Source: Scleromitrula shiraiana | Taxonomy: Eukaryota; Ascomycota; Leotiomycetes; Helotiales; Sclerotiniaceae | Direction: 5' to 3' | NCBI GenBank assembly: GCA_028455995.1 | Contig: JABELC010000002.1 | Location: 2,480,001-2,544,000, forward strand | DNA: 64,000 bases | In this document: positions 45,087 to 57,601 of the stretch, in pieces | Layout: every line of letters begins with the position of its first letter | Position numbering within the stretch: the first letter of the stretch is position 1 | The notes under the pieces: generated by a model | What the model was told of the DNA's origin: nothing | Databases searched by the model: none | Seen by the model: the letters and a program-made list of their open reading frames with translations, nothing else | Translations under genes and position numbers: made by a program

Positions 45087-46412
45087 AGAAAGAATCATGG
45101 TGGCATAGTGAGTGGCATGGTGTTTATGATAGGTGAACATTGGAAGAGGAGAGGAGAGGAGAGTAACATTATTGAAATCTGCATTTCTTACCCTACCTTA
45201 CCTTGCCTTTGTAACAAAGTTTTGTTCTGTTCAGTGATAGACCCTGGGATGTATGTATATAACGAGCGAATGGAATGGACCTTCTTATCTTATCTTATCA
45301 TATCATATCAAATGCACTTTTCTTTCTCTTCTGCTTTTGCTTGTCTTTTGCAAGGTAAGTATTTTGGAAGTCTATTGTGTTCCTCTTTAGTGGGAATGGA
45401 ATTCGGTTTCTACTTATTATTACTATGTACCTATGTAGGTACTTACTCGATTCTTTATTCAATACACACATAATCAATGGGCTAGTGAATACAAGGAAGG
45501 GGGTTGCAATTATAAAAAACTAGTTAGTAAGACAATAAGACGTACGTACTAATCGTTCTTGTGCTATGTATGTATGTATGTATGTATGTATGTATGCATG
45601 TATTTCTCCCACTCTCCTCATCTAGTGAATTATTAACGTATATTGCTAATATCTTCCTTATCATCTGATAAGCTTTTGTAGATCCTATGTGTGTAGTGAA
45701 AAGTTTAGATTGGAATGATAGATAGATAGATAGATAGGTAGAGACTGTATCCGTATCAGTTTGTTTATCAAAACCGGGTATTTGTTTATACATACAAGTA
45801 CTTACTACCTAGATACCTAGTGACAATTTGAAGTAAATCCATTTTTAAATGTGTGTTTGGTACTGGATATGCAGATATCTTAAGGTAATTTATTAGTTGT
45901 AAGTGTCTATCAAAAGTATAGATATTAAATTTAAATGGGAGATATTTATAGTGTATAATATAATATAATATAATATAAATAATTATCTATTAATAGAACG
46001 GACATTGAAATTTGAATAGTGAGTGAGTAAATAATATAAGTCGGTATCATTAGTTATAGATATGGATGAATGAATAATATAGATATAGATCTATAAATCA
46101 ATCTATCCACCTTTCACCTAACCCCACCTTTCTACCTTCGAATACCTGGATTAACAATACAACATACTATACTATACTACACTATACTATACTACACTAT
46201 ACTATAATATACTATACTATAATATACTATACTATACTATACAATCTTCCATATAAAACTATTCATCTATTTATCTACCTATTCAAATTTATCTTTCACT
46301 TTCCCATTCTCTCCAACTTTACTTCCAAACAGCATATCAAAGAATATTTCCAACATCCCATCACATCCCATCACATCCCATCACAGCCCTTTACCCACTA
46401 CCCGATATCAAA
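45087..46412. other. intergenic VMA1 3' / class II aldolase 5'
   Basis: 1.3 kb with no gene. It is rich in simple repeats: (TATG)n 45565-45601, (GATA)n 45716-45739, (TAATA)n 45954-45979, (ACTAT)n 46164-46242, and three ACATCCCATC decamers at about 46353-46384 just before the aldolase start. Confidence 0.6.
46164..46242. repeat. (ACTAT)n pentanucleotide array
   Basis: About 80 bp of ACTAT units with occasional ACTAC and ATAAT variants. Confidence 0.85.
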
Positions 46413-48352
46413 ATGGCCCCATCAGCAACCTCGCCCTCAACCACGACTATAACCCCCGAAACCCCATCAAAACTCCCTACCGCAATTGTTCACTCGAAAA
46501 TAGAGGAAACAGAGGTTGAGAAGAGCGAGGAGGTGAAGAAGAGAGATGGGGATGGCTTGACGCCGCTTGAAGCTATTAGCCATGGGGGGTTGGTTATGGG
46601 TGGTAGGTTTTTTTTTTTCTTTTTTTTTTTGGTTTGATTTTGGGTTAGTTTTTTGGTGGGAGTTTTGGTTTTGGGGTTTTGGGAAGTATATTGGCTGGGC
46701 TGGTTTGATGATGTTGTTGTTTGGGGGAGGGGCGTTGTAATGGCTCTAGTGAAGCTAGGGGGTGTGTTAACTTATGAACTATCTTTTGATTGAATGATCA
46801 GGATACTATGATATCTAATTTGGTTTTGAACAATCATAATATTCGATTGTTTGGCTAAAATTTAGACATTTGAGAAATACAACTTTTGGTGGTATTATAT
46901 GGTACCCTTTACGGTTCATTGTTTACTCGGTTGCTCGTTTGTTTGGATGCGGATGGGCATGGGGATATGGATATAAAGCGAAAGTAAGATGCAAGTGTAT
47001 CTAGCGCCCACGTTTTGGATACCATGCACTGTAGTGGTGTGTTATTTATTTGAAACAGCAGCATTGGTGGATAAATGTTACGAGGTTGTTCGAACAGTAT
47101 GATATTGGATAGGCCTCGTGTTACTACGAGCTATATTTATTCTATCTGAAATATTGCAATACAGCTTATAGAGAGATTGTTTATGAAACCGCATAAACAT
47201 ATCGAGAAGTCACTCGATGGAAAATTTCATCCACTCTCCTCTCACAATTTCCCTATTATTCCCCAACCCAACTCCATCCCATCTATCTACATTCTCTTCT
47301 TCTACACTCCACCCCAGCTCAGCAAAAAAACCTAACATCTCCTCCTACCTAGGAATCCCCACCTTCCCCACTCACGCCGAACACCGTCGACACATCCTCA
47401 TCCACACAGCGGCTGTATTCCGCGACTTCTCCCGCAAAGGATTCACCGAAGGAATGAGCGGTCATATCTCAGTTCGAGACCCGGAATTCCCAGGTTGTAT
47501 CTGGATGAATCCACTGGGCAAACATTTTGGTTTGATGACTGCGGGTGATTTGATCTGTTTGGAACTTGAGACTGGGAAGGTTGTCGGTGGTAATAGGGTA
47601 TGTGATTTTATGTGCTTTTGTTGGATTGTTTGGCTTTCAATATGAATGAAGGGAAAAGGGGAGGGGGTATAGTGGATTAGGCTAATCTTGAGATAAATAG
47701 TCACGTCCAGCTAATGCAGCGGGTTTCCAAATTCACTCTGCTATTCATAAGGCTCGTCCAGATGGTAAGTCTTAATCCCATCCCATCCCATCCCATCTCA
47801 TCTCATCTCATCTCATCTCATCTGAACCACCCCACTAACTAACCCCCCCACCCCCCCACAGCCCACGCCATCTGCCACGCGCACACCAACGCCGGCCGCG
47901 CCTGGTCCGTCTTCGCCCGCCCCCTCCAAATGCTCTCCCAAGACATCTGCAACTTCCACGGCCACCACACCGTCTACACCTCGTACGGCGGCATAGTATT
48001 CGGCAGCACGGAAGGCGAAAACATCGCGCGCTCTCTAGGCTCCCACAATAAAGCCGCCATCCTTTTAAACCACGGCCTCCTCACCGTCGGGAGCACGGTC
48101 GACGAGGCGGGATTCCTGTTTGGGTTGTTGGATCGCGGATGCGATATCCAGCTGAGGGTTGAGGCTGCGAGGGCCGGGGGGTTGGAAGTGGTTGAGATTA
48201 GTGAGGAGGAGGCGGCGTTTAATTTTAAGATGGCGAGTGAGCGCAATGCGTTGTATGCGGAGATGCAGCCGGATATTGAGTTTGAGATTGAGATGGCGGG
48301 GCCGGGGGTTGTGGAGAGGGGGGTGGATGGGCAGAGGGTGGATGGTGTATGA
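46413..48352 (+). CDS. class II aldolase/adducin-domain protein
   Basis: Member of the class II aldolase/adducin head family; metal-dependent sugar-phosphate aldolase or epimerase fold, substrate unknown. Four exons: 46413-46602, 47353-47597, 47701-47764 and 47862-48352; 329 residues. The N-terminal 50 residues are a Ser/Thr/Pro-rich leader, then LEAISHGGLVMG joins GIPTFPTHAEHRRHIL. The fold continues with RKGFTEGMSGHISVRDPEFP, WMNPLGKHFGLMTAGDLI, and the metal-binding His pair in AICHAHTNAGRAW, with a further HG in LLNHGLLTVGSTVDEA. The first intron is about 750 bp, far longer than any other here, and begins with poly-T. A frame in it opens at 47217, so an alternative first exon cannot be excluded. 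The third intron contains CATCC/CATCT repeats. Confidence 0.88.
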
Positions 48353-48622
48353 GGGGTTGTGAGGTTTGTCTTGTCATGGAGGGTGTGTTACTGCTTGGGT
48401 AGGTGAAAATTTGAACTGGTGGTTTTGATTGTTTATCATGATCTTGAGGTTTTCGTAGTGGGTTAATACATATTATATCTCTTATGGAAAGATGAAGAGT
48501 GGTAGGATGTGAAAAGATCGCGGATTTTCATTCACTTGTGTCTGCTATAAGATATCTCTGTAGTTCCCTAATGCAATCAAATCCATTCCAACCAAACCCA
48601 ATGCATATTTAGATAACCTACC

Positions 48623-50671
48623 CTACGCGCCCCCCTCCATATCATCCCTCCTCCTCTTCCCGTTCCCATTCCCATTCCCATTCCCACCCCCCATCTCATC
48701 CCTACCCACGCCCACCACCTTCTCCCCCACCGGCCCAACCAACCTCCCCGCCCCATCAACCGCCCACCCCCCCCTCCTCATCCCCTCCCACGTCCTCCCC
48801 ACCATGAACCTCACCAACTCCCCCGCCGCATTCGCATCCTCCCTACTATCATGGCCCTCCACCCTCCCCTCATTCACCACCTGAATGTGGCGACCCAGAT
48901 GCGTATACATGAGCATCTTCAGCCCATTCCTGTAGGGTAATCCCGCTTTATGCGGGAACAGCAGCGCAGTGTCGATGATGGTAGGGTGGATGAAGCGCGT
49001 GGCGTTGAGGTCGTTTTCGAGGCCGTGGCCGATGAGGGGGGTGGTGGGGTGTAGGAGGCGGAAGAGGAGGGTGCGGGCTATGGAGGGGGAGGAGACGATT
49101 TTGAGTTTTCGATTTTCTTTCTGATTTTGATTCTGGGGCTGGGGATTTGGGGTTTCAGATGGTGCGGTATGATTATCAATGTCGTAGGGAATTGCTTCCG
49201 TGATATCTTTAGGCCATATTCCCGAATATCGAGAATTAAGATCTAGTATTTCTCCGACGGGACGAACTAGAATATCTAGAAGCTCTTCGCCGTTTGGCCA
49301 TGCAGTGGCTGTCAATCGGATGAGTTCTAATCCATGAACTGTATAGCCCATTTCTCCATCAATACAAACAGGTCGATAAGGAATATCCAATTTATTTTCC
49401 GGAGTCTTCTCGAAATTCAACACGGCGGCTAATCTCTTGACCTCCGTGACTTTAAATACGTGAGTCTCCGCCGTCGTACATCCAGGACTTTCGCCCAGCC
49501 CCTGCTCACAACACCGCCATTTCTTCTCGCGCTTAGCCTTGGGATCTAAGGTTGAACGGTCTTTCCAATATGGTTTTCCATAATGATATGTACACGAACC
49601 GCCTGATGCAAGTGCTCCGTCTTCCTCGCGACGGCCGGGAAATACTTGGAACCGGGATTTGCAGCGATCGCATACTTCCCAGCCTTTGGATGCTTCCATG
49701 CCATTCTTAGCGGACTGAATCTCTTGGGGGGTTGGAATGGATGTGACGTATCCGTGCTTTGTCAAGTCGTCTATTGGGGTGTATAAGCGCGGAAGTATGG
49801 CTAATTCTTGCTCTGTGGTTAATCCCGTCTCTATAGGTTTTGGTGGCCCTGAGGGTTTGGTGTTTGGTGTATCGGAAAGTGCAACTTCTGTTGAAGCTTT
49901 CTCCTTCGATACCTCTTTAAATCTTTCCGATTTCCATTGGGCAACTGTCATCCTTTTGTATATCATGATCTTGTTTTTGATGACATTGGAATAAATAGAT
50001 GGTGTATCGGATGCACTCTCTTCCATATCTAGTGCCATTGTGATCAATCCTTGCTCAGAAAGTACAAGCTCCTGCTCTTCATCATTTGCATCTTTAGATA
50101 GTTCTGAATTTAGACGTTTGAGTTGGTCATGTAAAGCTTGCAAGAGTCTAAGTCTTATATTGTGAAGAGCAGGTGCGCTTTTCCGTGCACGAGGATTTAG
50201 AGGTTCTGATTTAAGAGGGGTTTTGACCGAAGCTATCTTTGAAACTTTTGGTGTAACTGGAGAAGCATTTTGACCATTTGTACCGAGTGGGTTGACTGGA
50301 GCCGATGTATCATTTTGAGACTTACGACGCAGAGGAGGAGGAGAAACCTCATGTCGAGCTGCTGATGATGGTTTTAAGGTCAAATTTACCGGAGTTTTGT
50401 TCTCGACGTTCGGTATTGAGGCTGGCTTTTGATTTTGAAGCGGATTGCTCGGCGTGGAAACCTGAGCTTCAGGGTCGATCTTCTGTCGCTTTCGCTGGCC
50501 ATTCTGGTTTCCATCGATCTCCTCACTGTTCTTGGAAAGCTGCGGCTGAGCTCTCTCGTTTGAAGTAGTTTGTATGCCACGATTTTCATGTGAGAACATG
50601 CATCTTGGAATTAAACATTTCTCCCGAGTTGGGCATTGTATTTGCGAGAAGAGACCTTTTGCTGTAAACAT
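48623..50671 (-). CDS. Rex-type (DEDDh) RNA exonuclease with CCCH finger
   Basis: Predicted 3'-5' RNA exonuclease of the REXO1/Rex3 group, which trims stable RNAs such as RNase MRP RNA or snRNAs. Single exon, 682 residues from the ATG at 50671. A small CCCH-like zinc motif at the N-terminus (CPTREKCLIPRCMFSH) is followed by a Ser/Pro-rich linker, then a Cys/His-rich segment (VCDRCKSRFQVF, CTYHYGKPYW, RCCEQGLGESPGC). The C-terminal nuclease domain starts at VCIDGEMGYT (Asp-x-Glu, Exo I), with GHGLENDL (Exo II) and HDSREDANAAGEL (Exo III His/Asp). The tail is low complexity and Gly/Asn-rich (about 48650-48700 on the DNA). Confidence 0.88.
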   Translation of the reverse strand: MFTAKGLFSQIQCPTREKCLIPRCMFSHENRGIQTTSNERAQPQLSKNSEEIDGNQNGQRKRQKIDPEAQVSTPSNPLQNQKPASIPNVENKTPVNLTLKPSSAARHEVSPPPLRRKSQNDTSAPVNPLGTNGQNASPVTPKVSKIASVKTPLKSEPLNPRARKSAPALHNIRLRLLQALHDQLKRLNSELSKDANDEEQELVLSEQGLITMALDMEESASDTPSIYSNVIKNKIMIYKRMTVAQWKSERFKEVSKEKASTEVALSDTPNTKPSGPPKPIETGLTTEQELAILPRLYTPIDDLTKHGYVTSIPTPQEIQSAKNGMEASKGWEVCDRCKSRFQVFPGRREEDGALASGGSCTYHYGKPYWKDRSTLDPKAKREKKWRCCEQGLGESPGCTTAETHVFKVTEVKRLAAVLNFEKTPENKLDIPYRPVCIDGEMGYTVHGLELIRLTATAWPNGEELLDILVRPVGEILDLNSRYSGIWPKDITEAIPYDIDNHTAPSETPNPQPQNQNQKENRKLKIVSSPSIARTLLFRLLHPTTPLIGHGLENDLNATRFIHPTIIDTALLFPHKAGLPYRNGLKMLMYTHLGRHIQVVNEGRVEGHDSREDANAAGELVRFMVGRTWEGMRRGGWAVDGAGRLVGPVGEKVVGVGRDEMGGGNGNGNGNGKRRRDDMEGGA

Positions 50672-52079
50672 CTCGAAAGTTACTGACAAACTTTACGGAA
50701 ATATTGTGGCAAGCAATAGGTGATGTGAGGTTAGGAGGATGTTCTTGGTGGTTCGGTCTGAAATTGGTGTTTCGTCAAACCTCTTCCATAGCAAACAAGA
50801 AGCAATCCAGAGTAGGTCAATGAATCTTGAGAAAGCAATTACCGATATCTTGATCAATTATATCTTCACAATCAAATCGATGATGAAGATGTTGACTGGA
50901 TTGGATTGTTACTTTCAATTGATATATATAATCACGTGTAATATTGGGTATTGTTACTCGTGATTTGAAGTTGTTTCCTAAAATAGAAAGGAAAAGAATT
51001 TCCAGGGACTCGGAATTATTATTGGAGTTCTGAATCTCTGATGCAATTGCGGTCGGGCACTTCCAGGCTATCTTAACTGCTCTCTCCACTAGTTTACCTC
51101 GTGATATTTTCGTGAAAAATAGTATCAAATTAATAAGAATTGACGGACCGGTGTTATTTATTAGGGTTATTAAGGGTTGGTGTAGGGGTTGGTGTTTTGG
51201 TTGATGTTTGGTTAGTAACTTGAGTAGTTCTAGTTCTAAAGTTGGGTTGTCGTGTTTGTCGTGTTTTGTCGTGTTTTGTCGTGTTTGTCTAAAAGCTTAA
51301 TAAGTCGGTACCAGATAAAGATGTGTATAAGGATTTTCTTTTCTTTCTTATCTTTGTTCCTTTGTGTAATTGTGAATGATTTGTTTCGAGTTTCCTCGAT
51401 GAGAAAATAATCTAAGATCCCCCCTCCCCCACCCCTTACTTCCCATGCATCGTACTTCTTGCCCCAATAAAGGAGGGAGGAGATAGTTCTACTGTAGATA
51501 AAAATGAAACTTGAAACTTAAAAGATAGGGAGATAGATAACCTTATAACTTTGGAACCTTGTGAGATTTGCTACATATATTAGTATTCTCTTATTTTCTT
51601 TTCTTTTTTTTTTCTTTTCTTTTCTTTTCTTTTCTTCCCCTTCACTCAATGTTCAATGATACACGCTCAACGCTCAATCATCAGTCTTCATGCTATTTTA
51701 ACTAGAACTATTGCATTCTTAATTCCCATACGCCAAATACCACCCACCAGTTGAGCCTCAAAAAACTCCCTTCAGTGAAATAACGCTATATGAACCCCGA
51801 GAAATTAAAATTCCCAGTGCATTTGATCCCTGTAGATTTGGTAACCAAGAACGCATCATCGATCGTTTTGAACTAATAAGCCCCAGCACGCTACAGTAGC
51901 AAAGGCCTAATACGCCTACGTTTACGTTTACGTCTACGCCTACGCCTACTTTAGTTGGTAGGTAGAAAGATTGTCTCAAGAGACAATCTTTCTACCACTA
52001 ACATTCCTCACCTCTAAAAGTCACATTGTTACCATTTTCTTTCTCTTCTCTGGACCGAGCCTTCTTTAACAACGAAGTT
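50672..52079. other. divergent intergenic region Rex-like / lipase
   Basis: About 1.4 kb. It contains GTCGTGTTT-type repeats near 51249-51290, a CT tract (TTTTC)n at 51592-51640, six TACGYY hexamers at 51911-51946, and a perfect inverted repeat at 51961-51996. No supported gene. Confidence 0.55.
51961..51996. repeat. perfect palindrome, 17-bp arms, 2-bp spacer
   Basis: GGTAGAAAGATTGTCTC, then AA, then its exact reverse complement. It lies 84 bp upstream of the lipase start codon and would form a stable hairpin if transcribed. Its function is unknown; it is also compatible with a cruciform or transposon-scar origin. Confidence 0.93.
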
Positions 52080-53599
52080 ATGGATTACAATGGTACCAGC
52101 CGTGAAGCGCAACATCTTTGCGTACTTGTTCACGGGTGAGTTTGAGCGAGCTAGCGAGTTCTGTCCTATTATCTTCATCGCTGACTGACTTGTTTGTTTT
52201 ATAGATTATGGGGTAACCCAAACCACTTAGAAATAGTGGCGAAATCGTTACGAGCAAAACACCCGGAAGAGAGTATTCATATCTTGGTTGCGAAGAGAAA
52301 TAGTGGGAGTTTTACATATGATGGGATTGAATTAGGTGGCGAGCGGGTAACGGCTGAGATTGAGGAAGAAGTCGAGAAACTTGCAAGGGAGGGACAGAAG
52401 ATTACTAGATTCTCTATTGTTGGGTATTCTCTTGGTGGGCTTGTCGCCCGTTACTCTGTCGGTTTACTTGATAGCAAAGGGTTCTTTGAGAAGATCAAGC
52501 CAGTGGTATGGACATTCTAAAGAAATAACTCCTGGTAAGCCTGGAATCTAACTTCAAATTGTAGAACTTCACAACGTTCGCAAGCCCACATTTGGGTGTG
52601 AGAACACCTCTCAAAGGATGGCTGAATCATATTTGGAATGTGTTGGGAGCTCGAACCCTATCGACATCCGGAAGACAGTTATTTACCATCGACAAATTTA
52701 GAGAGACAGGAAGACCATTACTAGAAATACTTGCAGATCCCGAATCTATATTCTTAAAGGGACTTGCGAAATTCGAAAGGAGAACTTTATATACTAATAT
52801 CATCAATGATAGAAGCGCCGTTTACTACACCACTGGCATAGCAAGTGCGGATCCATATACAAACCTAGACAAGATAAAGATAAACTACCTAGAAGGCTAC
52901 GAAGACGTAATTCTCGACCCCTCCAATCCCGTCTCACCTCTCATCCAAGACCAAGATACCAACACAACTCTAATCACCCGTCTCAAAAACAACACCCAAA
53001 AAACATTCGGCAACCTCCCCCTCATAGCCGCAATGGTATTCTTCATCCCCATCGGCGTAATCGCCTTCCTCCTCAACTCTGCCGTCCAATCCCTCCGCAG
53101 CAACCGCCGCATCCGTCTCTACGAAAAAGGCCTCGCCGGCATCCAACCCCACCACTACCGCGTGCCCCTCCTCATAACCGGCATGCGCGAAGCCGTCGAA
53201 GACGTCTACGAGAACCTCAATTCCGCGCAGAGCAACGAATACCTCAACGAATCAGCATCCATATCGGAGAATAGTTCTGATTTCGATTCCGATTCCTATA
53301 ATGAAATCCCAAACTCAAACTCATCATCCACAGCACTCCGTCGCTCACGCACCAAATCCTTCCACTCCGAACATACAGATGCGGAAAAATCGGATGCTTG
53401 GACGCCCACGCTCGCGCTGGCGCCATACCAGTTCAAGATGATCCAGGCGCTGGATGCGGTGGGCTGGAGGAAGTATCCGGTGTACATCCATAAGGTGAGA
53501 CATAGTCATGCGGCGATTATTGTGAGGGTTGATAAGAAGAGTTTTGATGAGGGGAGGGTGGTTTTGAGGCATTGGTTGGAGGAGGAGTTTATTGCTTGA
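52080..53599 (+). CDS. ROG1/Lpl1-like serine lipase (DUF676)
   Basis: Alpha/beta-hydrolase lipase of the fungal ROG1/YOR059C(Lpl1) group, linked in yeast to lipid droplets and phospholipid turnover. Three exons: 52080-52135, 52205-52505 and 52565-53599; 463 residues. The N-terminus reaches the oxyanion HG motif (CVLVHGLWGNPNHL). The nucleophile elbow is GYSLGG (GxSxG) at about 105, followed by NFTTFASPHLGVRTPL. A single hydrophobic segment at about 270-295 (LPLIAAMVFFIPIGVIAFLL) suggests membrane or lipid-droplet anchoring. An acidic Ser-rich loop follows. The catalytic His is likely near the C-terminus in HKVRHSHAAIIVR. Confidence 0.9.
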
Positions 53600-54275
53600 T
53601 TTTTGTGTGCGGTTTTGGTGCGGTTTTGGAATGATTTGGATTGGTTTGGTTTGGTATGGTTTGCTTGACTTTTTTGTTCGGTAGTGAGAGCGAGCGTGGG
53701 CGTTTTTAGATGGGGTAGATTGGATTGGATTGGATTCGATTCGATTAGATTGGATCAGGGTATAGAGCACTACATGGAAGGAGGATTTGTTTTCTTTTAG
53801 ATGGATTTACGGTTTGGATGAAGGAAGGGATAATTATATCATGCAGGTTTAAATTGTCTTGGTATCGTAGAACTTAGAAGTAGAAATAGAAGTGACATTA
53901 GAGGTGAAGATACAGAGATGGATAGATGGAATATCTTATTGTTTGGTTGATATATATCACCTTGCATGTTATGATCTCCCTTCTTTTAACGCAGTCCATA
54001 TCAACGGATATGGATTTGAACACGGACGGATAGGTAGAAAGTTAAGTTAAGTTTAATTTTTAACTAAAGCAAGCAAAAAAAAAAAAAAAAAAAAAAATGA
54101 CACCCCTACCCCATACCGAAAATTCAAATTTTCCATTCCCACAAACAAACGACAACCACCCTTACCCTTATTAACCAAACCAAACCAGGTTAAGTTACTT
54201 AAATACTGCTAAGCAAGAAGCCAGCCGGCAATCAATCGGCGAAGAATCAGGAAAGAAAAAAAAAGTAAAAACAAT
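53600..54275. other. convergent 3' intergenic region with poly-A
   Basis: About 680 bp between the lipase and Bzz1 stop codons. It contains TTGGAT repeats near 53715-53752 and an uninterrupted A run at 54075-54097. No gene. Confidence 0.55.
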
Positions 54276-56665
54276 CTACACGCTCTGTACATAATTAGCC
54301 GGCACACTTCTAACCAGCCCCCCCTTTTCCACCTCCGCCCACCCATCCCCCGGATCCTCCTTAATAAGCACGAAGCGCTCGCCCTCCACCATGCTATGTT
54401 CGGCGTCGCTCTGGGCCGCGTATTCGTAGAGCGCCTCGACGTATTTTAGTTTTTTGGCGCCGCGTTTTGGGGCCACGGCGGGTCCTTGTTTTTTGCCGCC
54501 GGAGATGGAGGAGCCTGAGGTGGAGATTATGGAAATGGGGCGGGCCGGAGAGGGGGCGCTGGTGGTGGGGACGATTTCGAGGTAGGCGGTAGGGACGAGA
54601 CCTTCTTTGAAGTTGGCTTTTACTTTGGTCCAGCCTCCGTCTGGGGTGTGTTAGTTTGTGTTCGGTATGTATATTTAGGGGGAAGAGAGATAGCAAAAGA
54701 ATGTATTTACCGTCTGGTTCGAGGATAATAACTTCTTTGCCTTCGGCTACTGTGACTTCTTCGTCGCCGTTTGCATCGTAGGCGTAAAGCATTCTACCCC
54801 TTTGCTCGTTTCCAGCCGATTTTGGTCCGGATCCATTGACGCTACTTCCTGGTAACTCGCTGATGTATGCTGATGGCGGTGGAGCCACAACCCGATGTTT
54901 CTTTAAAATACTCGGTTTGAGAGACATAGACAAACGACTCCCACCGCTGGTAGTTTCCGGTGGTATTTCCTCGGTAGGCGATTTTGCCGAGATGGATCTA
55001 TTTGCACTAGCAGCATAACCAGAGCTAAGGGAATTCATAGTATTTGAACGACTAATTTGTGGTAGTTCAGCAACGCTATCTGCAAGTCCTGTCCCTGGAG
55101 CCTTGATAGCATTGGCAGCCTCTTGACGTTCTGCTTTCAATTTCTTCTTCTCTTCTTTGGTTTGCTCCCCTGGACATTCTGCGGGAACCTTCATCTCGCA
55201 TTTACTGTGACATGTGTAACCACAATCTCTGCAGTCAAATCCCTTTGCCGAAAGTCCCCATATGCGCTCTCCACATAAATCGCAATTTGTAGGTATTTTG
55301 AAGGTTTGTGATTTAAAATTATGGCTTTTGGAGCCTAGTGTGACATCTCCAACGGCTTCTGTAATAGTTGATGTCTCGACTTCTGCAGTTAATCGCTTGT
55401 GATCAATTTGATGCAGCTCTTCTTGCAAGGCAAAAATGGCCCTGACAACCTCAACTTCATCTCGCTTATCTCTACCCTCCCTAATCTGCTGCTTAACTCG
55501 TTTCGTGCTCTCGACTTCTCGTCGCTTTTTATCGACTTCTCTCCTCAGTTCCCCTAGTTGAACTTTAGACTTGCTAAGAACGTTCCTAAGGAAGACCTTT
55601 GCAGTATCCCCAACCATCATTGCATCATCATCGTGCCATACAGGACTTGGCTCAAATGCTTTATTTTGAGGCTCTTGCCATGGCCCTACATTATGTCTGA
55701 CAAACATCATAGAATCTAGCGCAGGCTGATTTCGCGGAATTTCTTGTGAAAGATGATTGACAAACTCCGTGCTACGTTCCAACATTCCTAATTCTAATTG
55801 CGTCGCCAATGACCATATTCCATTGAGTTTAATTGTGCGGGATTCGAAAAGATCCTGCATACTATCAAGAAGATCTGGGATATACTCATGATAGTATTTC
55901 TCCTTCTGCTTATTCGTGACGTTGATGGCTATTAAGTAGCTGTTCTTAACATTATGCATCTCGAGGATTTGTTGTTGGTACGCATTTTGTGCTTTCGTTT
56001 TTGAATAGTCAAATGATGATTCGGCCTTCTTCCGTTTGTTCTCAACTTCCTGACATGCAGCATCATATTTGCCCTTCATTTTCTTCAAATCAGCATACGT
56101 CGAATCCCTCTCCTTCTCCAATTTCTCCGAATATTCGACGTGGCGTTTTCGGATATCTTCATAGCGAGTTCCTAACACTTTCAGCGGATCTGCAACTTGT
56201 GTAATCAATTCTCCTCCGAAGCGATCGTGTTCCGCTGCTCTGGATTCGAGCGTAGTAAGTTGTGTGGTCCATGTTGTCAATGAGGCACTACATGCGGGCG
56301 GGTTTGATTAATGGTTGTACGATTGTCTGCGAGAACATAACACACCTTTCGAGTGAACCAGGGGTCATAGTAGGTGTATCACCGACACTTAAGCTACTCG
56401 ACTTCTTTGACTTCTTTTCAAAATACTTCTTCGCCAATGCATTAAGCTTCGCGCTGTATTCCTTCTCAATGACACTCCGTTCGCGATAGAATGCTTGTAT
56501 ATCTTCCAGCCAGTTAATACCATTCGACACCCAATTATTAACTGGCTTGAATCCATCCTAATAGAGTTTCAAAACGTCAGTTCCTTTCCAACATACGATA
56601 CAATACATGCGCTCACTAACCTTCAGCTCAAGGCCAAAGTTTGGAGCTATATCAACTTCCGCCAT
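54276..56665 (-). CDS. BZZ1: F-BAR/C1/SH3 protein Bzz1
   Basis: Cortical actin-patch protein that binds membranes by its F-BAR domain and recruits Las17/WASP. Four exons on the minus strand: 56621-56665, 56346-56557, 54711-56287 and 54276-54640; 732 residues. The N-terminal FCH starts at about 10 (FGLELKDGFKPVNNWVSNG), with a coiled-coil F-BAR region to about 300. A C1 zinc domain lies at about 405-455 (HNFKSQTFKIPTNCDLCGERIWG to CHSKCEMKVPAEC). Two C-terminal SH3 domains end at YLEIV and YVQSV. Pro/Ser-rich linkers lie between. The first ATG is followed by an exon of only 15 codons, and the second intron junction keeps frame (SLE then SASLTTW). Confidence 0.94.
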
Positions 56666-57601
56666 ATTTAACTTTTACAATATACACAATCAATTACTGA
56701 TCATGGGTCAAGTAACAGATAGAAAATACTCATAGTAAAAAAGAGTAAAGTAAAGCAAAGTAAAAGTAGAAGATATATTCCTTGAATGGATATAACGTCA
56801 GAAGGATTATCACAATATCCTAGGAACAGCAGCGCATTGAAATGCCCCGCCAAATGTCAAATTGGGTTGGGAAATTAAGCCGTCAGGTTTCCGCTGGGCT
56901 ATGATATGGTTCAATCGCTTTACCAATAATGATGAGTGTACTGTACTACCAAGGTATGTAGGTATGGTATGTAGATCAAAGCGGCGGCCTAACGTTTTCC
57001 AAGCAGCCACATATTATTTCTAGAACATTTCTTAAAGTGAATAGAGAGAGAGAGATATGATCCGATCTTTAGTCTGATGACGGTTAGATTATGATTGTAT
57101 TACCTAAGCTATTGTGGCTAGTGGTGGCTTTTACTAATAAATTATAGACTAATCCTGAAATAGTTAAGCTAAACTTTCTGCCTGACCCCGCCACGCCAAA
57201 ATTTAATAATACCTATGTTGTTGTACCTGAAATATGTGATGATAGCTTAAGGTTTGAAAGTTGAACTCCAGGGCTTAAGAGATAACAAGGAAATTATTGA
57301 CCTTTGAAACCACACCAATAGTTCTTTGATATATTTCTTTAATATTTCATCTCATTTGATACAAAACAAACAACAATTTTATTACTTAACCCTTCACAAT
57401 ATATTGTCAGCTCAACGAATCGAATTCCTTCCATTACAGGTATTCATCCAGAATTTGAATTAATTACTTGATTTACCAGATACACAACCAGCCCAAAGTC
57501 GAAACCGTCACCTCTCTGTCATCCTCTGCGATACATTTTCAAAGAGAGAATCTCACTTTTACTTCTCGATACCATAAATCCTTCTTCGTATCTGCACAAA
57601 C
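56666..57601. other. divergent intergenic region Bzz1 / Dbp5
   Basis: About 940 bp with both promoters; a GA run at about 57043-57055 is the only repeat. No gene. Confidence 0.45.

Noticed and set aside
54075..54097. A23 run as a sign of a retroposed gene copy
   Set aside because: It lies in a convergent 3' spacer with no intronless gene copy or target duplication next to it; the neighbouring Bzz1 gene has introns.
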